Source: Lojkania enalia | Lineage: Eukaryota; Ascomycota; Dothideomycetes; Pleosporales | Direction of reading: 5' to 3' | DNA length: 64,000 nucleotides | NCBI GenBank assembly: GCA_010094045.1 | Contig: ML986582.1 | Coordinates: 558,001 to 622,000 of the forward strand | Part shown: positions 23,693-33,217 of the stretch, piece by piece | How positions within the stretch are numbered: position 1 is the first letter of the stretch | Layout of the letters: every line of letters begins with the position of its first letter | The notes under the pieces: generated by a model | Database searches by the model: none | Told to the model about the DNA's origin: nothing | Seen by the model: only the letters and a program-made list of their open reading frames with translations | Position numbers and translations under genes: made by a program

Positions 23693-23697
23693 TATTA
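23693..23697. repeat. Target-site duplication TATTA (left)
   Basis: TATTA precedes the TGTTACGG start of the left LTR, and the same pentamer follows the right LTR at 29163-29167. Five bases is the usual Ty1/Copia duplication. Confidence 0.8.
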
Positions 23698-23823
23698 TGT
23701 TACGGCTAAGCTATTCACAGTTAGCCCCTTGGCAGGTCCAGGGATATATATGTAGCATGTCTCGCATTTCTAGTCAATAGACGCAGTTTTTCCAATCCTC
23801 ATCAGAGCCAGCCAGCTCTGACA
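23698..23823 (+). repeat. Left LTR of the Copia element
   Basis: 126 bases from TGTTACGG to CTCTGACA. Compared with the right copy (piecing across the N gap) I see one difference, CCAATCC here versus CCAACCC there. Many CpA steps remain, so the LTR is not visibly affected by RIP. Confidence 0.9.
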
Positions 23824-23834
23824 GTTATGAGCCC
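23824..23834 (+). other. Primer-binding site for a half initiator tRNA-Met
   Basis: GTTATGAGCCC starts directly after the left LTR. It is complementary to GGGCUCAUAAC, the anticodon arm of eukaryotic initiator tRNA-Met. Drosophila copia and several fungal Copia elements prime with the 5' half of this tRNA cut in the anticodon loop, rather than with the 3' CCA end. Confidence 0.75.
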
Positions 23835-26800
23835 GGAAGCCCTTTGACTACTGCTGCGTTCCACACAGACAGACTAGAGCTGATTGATGTAGGCTTAGTC
23901 AGTCAATTATATCTCGTTTATCAAAACCTCAGTCACCTCGACGTCGCTAGGCTAGCTAGGAAGCCAGAGAGCTTAGAACTAGTCGTAGTAGAGACCTTGA
24001 CAGATTAACGCGATATAGTATATCAAAAAGATAACAGAATCAGACCTACTTATCACCAAGGCTACGGTTATTCTTAATAAGCCAGAGTACTAGACACAGT
24101 AGCTGTTTCTGCGGAAGGACAGCGCGGACTAGAACTAGCTCTGGAAATACGTGGACCCAGACCTTAGTAAGGAGCTAGTCCTTCGACTAGACGCTAAGAA
24201 GCTGATTAAGAAGTAGTTTGGAGATTTCTATAGGATAGACAGCAATGCTAAGGCAGTAAATACTAAAGTAGATATTATAGATCTAACTGATTAAGAATTA
24301 GTAAGATATAAAGCCTAGTATAAAACGTATAGCTGTAGTAAGGCGCGGTAGCTGTAGAAAGAAAAAACTCTTAGGGAATTCACGCAGGAGATATCGAGGA
24401 TGATAGTAGCTTAATATATCTATCTAATTACAGACTATAAGACTATATATAATTAACTATAGACCCTTAAAAAGTATTTCTATCTAAATAAAGCTAAGCG
24501 CAGTATATAGCTGCAGGCTTAATATTAGACGCTTAAAACACGACTAAGAAAGGGGAATCTAGATACCTAGTTTAAAGATTAGCTTAAAACAACGCGCGTT
24601 ATAAGTCTAGTAAGTATACTAGAAGTATAGGGGAATTAAGCTTAATAGGACTTTATTCTTACAGTTAAGAGCTTAGACGATAGCTAGGTAGTAAATAAGC
24701 TATTACTACTTATTAAGTCTAAAGCAGATAATAAGCTATATATAAGTATCTTAGACCTAGTAGTATAGTATACGTTATACTATCGTTATACTAGACTAGT
24801 TATATTAAGGCTAGGGATATTCGCAATACTTAATATTATATTATAGTAACTATAGTAGTTATAGTAGACTAATAGCAGCTAGAAACCTTAATAATTAAGA
24901 TAGATAATTTACCTCTATAAAGATAGTTACAAATTTAAATAATATTTATATATTAACTTAGCGCTATACCTATTAGGCTAGTAGCTAGATTAAGATATTA
25001 AGTAGAGATTTTAAGAGCTTAGGATATTAAAATCTTCTAGGTTAAAGGTACTTTATAATACTAAGAAGTAACTAGAAGTATTAGTAGGTTCTATAGGTTC
25101 TATAATAGTCTTAGTATTAGTACTAAATATAATAAAAAGATAGAATAACAGGCGTTAACTATTAGGACCAGCTATAATAGTAGCTCTAAGCCTAAGTTGA
25201 TTAGTAAGATTTATAGTAGCTTTAACTCTATAGTTTAGAGCTGTATAGGCTAAGTAGTATTAGTATTAACTATTACTACTTAATAGATAGATTATAGACT
25301 CTAGCTTAAATATCTATATTACTAACAGCAAGTTTTATAGCTAGAGAATAATATAGCAGCCTAGACTAGACGACTATATATATATAGGGGGACAGCTACT
25401 GCTAATTTAAGAATAGGGAGAAGTCTAGTTGTAAGTATAGACGCCTGCTAGAATTAAAACTATTCTACTCTTATACGTAGTATATATTCTAGAGATGTTT
25501 ACGAGCGTAGTTAATCTTTTATACTATAGTATAGTAGGGATCTATTTTAACTTAGAATAAGACTATCTATATTAGATAGATCTATTAAATATTATATACT
25601 ATCTCAGGTATATATTTAGGTATTAGCTAATAGATATAGAAGATAGTATATAACTATCTCTATTAGTATATATAGTATAGTATAAACTAAGGCCTTCTTA
25701 TATAACTTGTAAGTAGCTAAAACTTATACCTATATAAGCTTATAGGGTATTCAGCTATACTAGCTAGAAGATAGTCGCTTATCTACCTACTTATATTAAT
25801 AGGTTTAAGTTGATTGAGTAGTAGTAGTAGAGAAATTAAGCTCTAAAGTAGATAGAATATACTATTTATATCCAGTCTAAGCTCTATAAAATAGTAAGTA
25901 GAAAAGCTCCTTAGAAACTAGCCTAGGGACTATTTAAGAGACTAGGGATAGATTTAGTCTAAATACGCGATTAGTTAGAGTACTACTATAATAGAGACCT
26001 CTAGATATTCTATATAGTCTACTAGTATAGTAGGTAGTATAAGGCCTACTACCTACTAAATAAGAATATAATAATATTATAATATATAGTATAAAGATTA
26101 CTAGTTAAACTTAAAGCTTAGTTTAATATAAAGATTAAAGCTATTAGGCTTAATAGTAAGTATAGATATTTTAAGATACTTAACATTTTTAAAGACCTAG
26201 GAATCTTAGTAGAACTATAAGTAGAGTATACTAAGAAGTAGAATAGTTTAATAGAAAGAGTAGGGCAGTTACTAGTCGTATAGGGAAGAGCTATAAGGAT
26301 AGACGCAGAGCTACTAATAGAGGTATTAAACAAGTACCTACTCTTAGTAGTCTATCTCCTTAATTACATACCAACCGAAGCTCTAGACTAGTATACCCTA
26401 TATAAGGTAGTATATAGAACTAGACTGTTAGTAGCTTATCTTAGCGTACTAGGAGTTAAGATATATATCCTAAATTATTACCTATACTAGAGAGAAAAGC
26501 TATAATCTTATACGCTAATTAGACGCTTTATAAAATATAACTCTATAAATATCTATTATATCTAGATACTAAAGCTAGATAGAGTTATTAAAACTAGAGA
26601 TATTATTCTACTACCTATAGAATTATATAAAAATCTTATCTTTTTAGATAAATAGACGCTGTATCTAGCAGCTGCAGTATTTAATATTAAGGAGAGCTGT
26701 AAGCTGAATAATATAGAGCTTAAATAGATGCTAGATCAATCAACTCTTCAATCGCATAAGAAGATGTTAGATAATAAGCTCGAGTAGTTTAAGTAGGAGC

Positions 26801-28756
26801 TAGGTTAGTAATAATTAAGTAAGCTGGCTAGAGTAGAGTATCTAGCAGTTAGTAGTATTATAACGCTAGAAAATACTCTAGAACCGCACAGTTAAGACGA
26901 TTATGACAAGTATCTAGAGGTAATAACTAGCCTCTCTAAGAGCTAGTATTAGATTAAGCTAGAAGTAGAGGCTCTAGACCGATAATTAAATAATATAAAC
27001 AGACGCGACGAAATTAGTAGTTAGCTTAATACTAGAAATGTTATAAAGACTAGAACTTATAAAATACCCTATATATACTATATAGTATTTATAGAAGCGT
27101 TATAGTAGAAGATAAATAGTAATATACTAGCTAATTAGCCCAGGATTAGTCTATATAGAGATTAGCTGCTACTTCTACTAAAGTAATAGAAGCAGCTTAA
27201 GAGGTATCTATTTAGAATCGAATTTAAGAAAGTAGTAGTAGTAGAGCTTTAGAGCTGCTATAGTAAGGGCTGTCTAGTTTATATAATAGAGACTAGAGTT
27301 AGTATATAGCTAGAGATTAAGCTTCTACTACTAATATAGGTATTTGCATATAAATTCGATAAGAATAGATATCTATATAAGTTTAAAGTTAGGCTAGTTA
27401 TTAGAGGAGACCTATAGTAGGACTAGGGAGATATATATATAGCTACTCTAGCAGCACGAGTATTCTGATTTCTAGTTACTCTAGTAGCAGCTTTTAGACT
27501 ATACGCCTATTAATACAATATTACCAATACTTTCTTAAATATACTACTAGATAGACTAATATACACCTATATACTAGAAGGATTTATATAAGAGCTAGGT
27601 AAGCTGCTAGAGATAAGGAAAGCTCTCTATAGCTTAAGAGATACTCCTCTACTCTAGTATAAGCACCTTAAGAGCTCGCTGTTTAAGTTAAGACTATAGC
27701 TAATCTAAGAGGTTTTATATCTATTTAGAAGTAAGAGCCTGATAGTATTCTTCTATATTAATAATATAGTTGTCCTAATTTACCTAGACTACCTTACTAT
27801 ATATTAGTAATTTAAAGTAGGCTTAAAATTATAGTATAAACTATACTTACTTAGATAGTTCCGGTAGTTTCTAGGAATTAGAATAGTCTAAGACTAGGAT
27901 ATAGGTAGAATCTAGCTTAGTTAAAACTCGTTTATTAATAAGGTTATAGTTAAGTATAGACTATAGAAGTAGAAGTAGAGAAACTATCCTATAGTACCTC
28001 TAGTTAATAACTACCTAGTATTAAATATAGAGGAGCTAAACTATTAAAGAACTAAATATTATTAGCAGCTAGTTAGATCCCTAAAATATCTAGCAGTTTA
28101 TATACGCCCAGATATCTTAAGAACTTATTTAGCTCTAGTAACCTATTTTAAGAATCTAAGATAGAGTTATATTCGAGTAGTAGAGCACGTCTAGAGATAT
28201 ATAATTAGTATAAGAGAGCTAGGCTTATAAGCATCTAGACTAGATTAGGAAAATATAACCTACCTTAGTAATAAGCGCGAACTACTATTCTATAGAATAT
28301 TAGACGTAGTATTTATAGATAATTAAAAAACACGTTACAGCTTATAGAGCTATCTATTTAAGCTTTATAGCCTACCTATTAACTAGAAAGTAATAATATA
28401 GCGCTCGGTTACCAAGTTAATAACTAAGGCTAAGCTGCTAGCTCTATCTATAGTAGGCAGCAAGCTGTAATAGTAGACTAGGGTCTTTAATCACATAGGG
28501 TTTAGTATAGAGATAATCCTCACGCTATTTTATGATAATCAGCAGATAGTAGGTATTACTACTAAAGTAGTAGATAGACTATAGACTAGGCTACGTTATA
28601 TAGACACTTATTAGATGTGGATTCAACAAGAAGTTGAAGCAGGAAGGTTATAGGTTAGCTAGAAGCCGATGAACCAGATACTAGCAGACAGTTTTATAAA
28701 GGCACTGCCTAAGCAGAAGCACCTTACCTTTTTAAAGCAGCTCGGTCTTACAGAGG

Positions 28757-28981
28757 TACCTAGACCAGTTGACTAGAAGGCAGCTTTGCTATTCACTGCA
28801 GCTGGGGGGGTGTATTACAGCTATATAAAGGTACCTAGACCAGTTGACTAGAAGGCAGCTTTGCTATTCACTGCAGCTGGGGGGGTGTGTTACGGCTATA
28901 CAAAGGCACCTAGACCAGTTGACTAGAAGGCAGCTTTGCTATTCACTGCAGCTGGGGGGGTGTGTTACGGCTAAGCTATTC
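28757..28981 (+). repeat. Three 75-base tandem repeats spanning polypurine tract and LTR start
   Basis: Units begin at 28757, 28832 and 28907 with TACCTAGACCAG or CACCTAGACCAG. Each contains GCAGCTGGGGGGGTGT, followed by the first bases of the LTR (TGTTACGGCTA, slightly changed in unit 1). The third unit runs into the true right LTR at 28963. The element therefore carries three candidate polypurine tracts with LTR starts. Confidence 0.88.
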
Positions 28982-29162
28982 ACAGTTAGCCCCTTGGCAG
29001 GTCCAGGGATATATATGTAGCATGTCTCGCATTTCTAGTCAATAGACGCAGTTTTTCNNNNNNNNNNTTGGCAGGTCCAGGGATATATATGTAGCATGTC
29101 TCGCATTTCTAGTCAATAGACGCAGTTTTTCCAACCCTCATCAGAGCCAGCCAGCTCTGACA
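28963..29162 (+). repeat. Right LTR of the Copia element, split by an assembly gap
   Basis: LTR sequence runs from 28963 to 29057, then ten N, then resumes at TTGGCAGG and runs to CTCTGACA at 29162. About 67 bases are present on both sides of the gap, so two contig ends overlap and the true LTR is about 126 bases. Confidence 0.85.
29058..29067. other. Assembly gap (10 N)
   Basis: Ten N inside the right LTR. The flanking sequences duplicate each other, so nothing is probably missing. Confidence 0.95.
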
Positions 29163-29600
29163 TATTATACTATTTGGTACCTGTGATATCGATTTGGCAT
29201 GTATGAGAATTATGCCCAGGCTGTTTACAGAGCCTCCAGCACTGTTGAAGCTGGATAGCTACCTTTAATCGAGCCCTCGAATCATGTATTTCTTCCCTAA
29301 GCTGCATCTTAACGTTGTTTTAAGCGATAATCTCCTTGCCCTTAGTCTTTATTAAGGTCACTCACTTCTAGATTAGCTTTATTTTTCGCCGTCTCCACTG
29401 TATTACTACTAAATTCGCCCTTTTAAGGCTCTTAATCCGATCGTGTATTAGCGCGACTGAAACTGATATCCACTTATAGCTACCTAGCTAAATACGCTTT
29501 GTTCAACGGCGTCTTACTGAAGCAGTAACAACTAGCTAAGACGATATCTGACCTATAATAAAGCCTATCTTATCGAAATTACTACTTACAGATTTTGAAG
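29163..29600 (-). mobile_element. Decayed Fot1/pogo-type DDE transposase, C-terminal part
   Basis: On the minus strand 29580-29551 reads NFDKIGFIIG, the counterpart of the NFDETGF block of Fot1/pogo (Tc1-mariner superfamily) transposases, then VVTASVRRR. Nearer the Copia element come WRRRKIKLI and a zinc-knuckle end, CWRLCKQPGHNSHTC, at 29240-29196. Both differences from the family block (E to K, T to I) are C-to-T-type changes, and TAG stops interrupt the frame. The Copia element sits within or just behind the end of this relic. I could not place the transposase start or terminal inverted repeats. Confidence 0.7.
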
Positions 29601-29973
29601 GAAAGCACCGAATTCCACTTTGTAATACTAGACTACTATGCGATTAAAGAATGATGCAGAGGCACGACAGTTGGAATTGAAGAGATACATTGCCTAGAAG
29701 TCAGTAGAATATCACGTAATTCTGAGTTAGCCATTGATTAAAGGCTAGACGTAGATTAATGTGCTTATGAAATATTTTTTTTTTTTACGTTCTTCATTGG
29801 TGTACTTTGACAGAACTAGCACTGAATTGATCACTCTTGCACCGTCTCGTTACGCTTATGTCAAGTGGTTAAAAAGAGGTCTTATTCAGCTTTCCTTTGC
29901 CGCATTCCTGTATTTGATTGAGGGGAACTCATAATAATTGTGCCAAAAAAATTCAAATGTACGAGCCATTCTC

Positions 29974-31230
29974 TCAACCTTGCCAGACAGTAGGTCCTGG
30001 GTACTTAAACTTCTTTACATCATATGAGTGATCCCAGATATCAATTTCGAACTCTACGAACAGCAATGTTAACAAAGCTCTTCTTGCCTTTAACAGGCCT
30101 TTCTTTTCGAACACGACTTACCTGGTGGGAAGCCAACGTATATCCCGGGAATCTTGGCAAGAGGGCTTGGTGTCCCCACCTTTCCGTTATTAATGATATT
30201 GACTTGTGCACAATTGGTATAATATTCCGTGGAAGTCGAGGAGTTTGGCCCTCTTTTATATACTCTGACGTGCTCAAACCGCAGGAGGTATTTTCCCGGT
30301 GGGGTCGTCGTCGGTATTGTGAAATTCCACTGTGAAATCAATAAGCCGGCGCTTAGTACCTGCAGTCAACCAAATGATATTGAGATATCTCCGAAACATC
30401 CATGCGAGGAGAGTTGCAAGTAGCTTCTCTGATTAACTTACGCTAGTAGCGAGATACGTTCCCCATTCATACTGATGAGCGTAAGTAGGATCCGTCGAAA
30501 CAGGCATGCTCTGCTCGGTTCTGCCAACAACTTGGTATATTTTAAACCAGTCGCCATCGCCTGTGTAGGAGTCCAAGTCATCTGTTGGCGCTTTGGAAAG
30601 CCATACAGATGCGGGACCGGGGTGATATGCCCTCGGGACATCGTAAGGATAGTTCTGAGAACGGCTGATATTAGGGCCGAACTTCAACCCAATTCATTCT
30701 TAGGCTAAATGTCAATAACTTACTCCATATCTGAAGCCAGGCGCTCCAACTCCAAAACCAACCTTATCGCCAGCAAGAATATCAACTGTTTTCGAGCGAT
30801 TGCCTGAATCAACCGGCCCGCAACGTAGCTTGTATGAACTCGTGTTTGTATTAGGATATAGAACGGTATACCAATCACCTATATCCCATGTCAATGGGCC
30901 GACTGGCCTATATTCGTAGCGTATTAGTAAACGCATAGTAACCTACGCAATAAATTTCGTGTACGCCTCTTAAAGTGGCATTCATAGTGGAGACAATAGA
31001 AGGATAAAGGTGTCTGAGGGACAAAGAAAGATTCCAAAACCGCCTACCGAACATATTCGAACTCCCTAGTCCAAGTATTGTTCACTATGAATCGATTGAA
31101 AAGGTCTGTTCGTTGTAAGTGTTGTTTCCATTCCCTTGATAATGGAGAAAGAGAAAAATATTAGCGTACAGTGAGCCTTGGTGCCACCGAAACACCCCAA
31201 CGAGAGCGCAAATACTAAGTAGAATATCAT
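29974..31230 (-). CDS. AA9 lytic polysaccharide monooxygenase, intact, six exons
   Basis: AA9 enzymes use copper and a peroxide or oxygen co-substrate to cleave cellulose or related glucans oxidatively outside the cell. My exons are 31230-31170, 31105-31048, 30907-30724, 30681-30442, 30329-30122 and 30053-29974, giving 276 aa with every junction in phase. A 19-residue signal peptide ends GGTKA. The next residue is His20, the N-terminal copper ligand, followed by YLFNRFIVNNTWTREFEYVR. The second copper His lies in YHPGPASVWLSKAP. RFEHVRVY and EYYTNCAQVNI carry the second-sphere His and the axial Tyr. The chain ends IDIWDHSYDV and YPGPTVWQG, typical of AA9. No CBM1 is present. The 42-base intron at 30723-30682 is short and is the least certain junction. 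It begins about 800 bases from the Copia element. Confidence 0.9.
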
Positions 31231-32307
31231 GGCTGGTTTATTCTGGTAAGGGGTTATTACTTGAAGTTCCAATACAAAATATCGAAGCGATGAACTACCC
31301 TCCGGCAAATGAATTGAACTCCCTTATCACTTTATAGTGTTGAAAACTTGACGGCCTACATAGCGTTGCTCTGATCAGGCAGGTCTCTAGGGATAAATTT
31401 AAAGGGGACTGTCTCTATCCGGATTTGGCATATAGTATACTATCCAACTATTCACCTTTACAGCAGGATTAATTCGGTACCGTGTTGCCGGCATTGTGGA
31501 AACACTCTTCTACTGCTGTAAATGCTCACTTTAATATATTATCACGCTTATTTGGTTGTGAGGTTGTATTGAATAATAATATCCACGAAAACGCGGGGAA
31601 TTCTGTAGGGCGCATCCCTGCCGCCTGGGAAAATACCTTGTACTGCATCCAATTCTAGTAATTACGCGATGCGGATGCGCTCTTAACCGCCCGGTACGGA
31701 AATTCGCCGAGTCTATGTGAGCGGGGTAGTCGTGATCTTTAAATCGCCAAGTTGTCTCGCTGTTTCAATTGGAAGATCGCTCTTATGTTGCGCACGGACT
31801 AAGAACGTAGTAATGGAGAACGCGGCACAAATTTTAGTTCTCGTAGAGAACTTGGATGCGTATCACTACGAGCCGCTGCCAAGACCCAAGGCCTCTGTCA
31901 CGTTAGGTATTCGGCTAATACGTCAGCTACATAATGCCTATATATAGACCCTCGATACCCCTCAATTCACACCACTTTTGGCTGCCACTTCTCCCCTTTG
32001 GCATCGTGACAGCCTCACGGGCTGTCCAAATGTCCCTATGGGTGAGCTGCAAATTTATACTCTTCTCGTTATTTAATACTTCATCGCCCCTTGATTTTAG
32101 GCAAATTATTGGCTGTATCGCAACTTTAGGACATCTTAGACAATCTACTCTGGATCTACTTGCCGGTTCTATAAAGGCTCTTATTTCAAACAAGCACAGG
32201 GAATTTGCACGTGGCTGTACCTTTAATTTCTTAACTATAGTTTTATTTTATCACTATTACCGTGCATAAGTATGCCATTGTCAAAAAATAAACTTTAGAC
32301 AGCTGGA
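31231..32307. other. Intergenic region, promoter side of the AA9 gene
   Basis: No gene supported. Frames at 31717-31947 and 31934-32269 show no domain. The part next to 31230 should hold the AA9 promoter. Confidence 0.45.
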
Positions 32308-32740
32308 TCAACAAAAGAACACCCCTGCCCCGTCATGGCTTTGGGGCAAGTAAACCATTCCCACGTCCAAATCCAATGGATATATCGTGAATTCTATATC
32401 CCAGGTATGATATTTTGATGCAGTGGGTGAACAATTGCTGCACTGGTGGTGAGAACACACCGGACAGCGATCCGAATGTGTTGCATTGGCGCCATCACAT
32501 TGACACTTCACTTAATTAGCTTTCAGGACGTCTGTTCAGCATTCATGTCTTACACATATCCAGATATCCACAGGTTTTGGAGGTAAGCTCAAGGGCTTTG
32601 GTATTAAAGGGTGAATTTGTGGTGTCACAGTCGATCGATTAGCTGATATCGTGTTTACTGTGCATTGCGCACATTTCTTATGTTTACAGTTGGAATTCTG
32701 GCACTCTGATTGATCCGACTTATTTATCTGGCTACAATCT
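32308..32740 (-). CDS. Cys-rich putative zinc-binding protein, 3' part
   Basis: Two minus-strand exons, about 32740-32556 and 32510-32308, join in phase across a 45-base intron (GTGTAA..TTAAG). Each encodes one copy of a fungal spacing pattern: CSQINKSDQSECQNSNCKHKKCAQC and CQCDGANATHSDRCPVCSHHQCSNC, split here only by my reading. Both end in CxxCxHxxCxxC, which looks like a small zinc-binding unit found in many uncharacterised filamentous-fungal proteins. Stop TGA is at 32310-32308. The 5' exon and start codon are unresolved; a frame at 32778-33026 might belong but I could not join it. The function is unknown. Confidence 0.45.
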
Positions 32741-33217
32741 AAATTACACTATGATTATTAGCTGTCTTACATAGCTATTACGATGGTTCTCGTACGCATT
32801 TCCATGTCGTTGTGCAAGATTGGGGGCCGGTTATTGCTGGAAAATACGAAATAAATGAACCACGTAGAATAGGATGGTCCATTAGTTCTCGATTTTGCAA
32901 ACTGTTGATATTGTCGTTATGTATGGACTGCTTTACGAGACTTGACGCGCTGTTAACCACGTCTTTATGGTAAGGTGAGTCCCAACCCCAAAAAGACGCG
33001 AAGGAGTTATCCTGGCCACCGGTCAAGGCCTCAAATACGTGTTTGTTCCCTAATGGCGAGAATGCGACCTACCTCTAAACCTATTATGGAAGCGAGGATC
33101 CTCCTCTTTTGGCTTGCACATCCTTCTACGTTTAATTCATATCTCGTGTCGAGTCAATCCTCAAAAGAGCTGAATTTCAAAAAATTATTCGTCTAATTTA
33201 GTAAAACTGTCTCATTC
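32741..33217. other. Unresolved region, possibly the 5' part of the Cys-rich gene
   Basis: A minus-strand frame at 32778-33026 and a plus frame at 32975-33196 overlap head to head. Neither shows a domain, and the former could be an upstream exon. Confidence 0.3.

Larger units (their letters stand above)
23698..29162 (+). mobile_element. Ty1/Copia LTR retrotransposon with RIP-like decayed core
   Basis: The element is bounded by LTRs of about 126 bases (TG...CA) and a TATTA target duplication. A tRNA primer site follows the left LTR and a G-rich polypurine tract precedes the right one. The coding core is on the plus strand in Copia order. An integrase block lies at about 26110-26260 (FKDLGILVE, NSLIER). 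The reverse transcriptase lies at about 27440-27880 (YNITNTFLN, YINNIVV), with RNase H remnants near 28250-28620. Nearly every CAG, CAA and TGG codon appears to have become a stop. TA steps dominate and CpA is scarce from about 24250 to 28450, as RIP produces. The first ~400 and last ~400 internal bases and both LTRs are much less changed. No functional frame remains. Confidence 0.92.

Noticed and set aside
26118..26333. 71-codon minus-strand frame inside the retrotransposon
   Set aside because: It is the reverse of the decayed integrase. AT-rich DNA full of TAG on the plus strand opens frames on the minus strand by chance.
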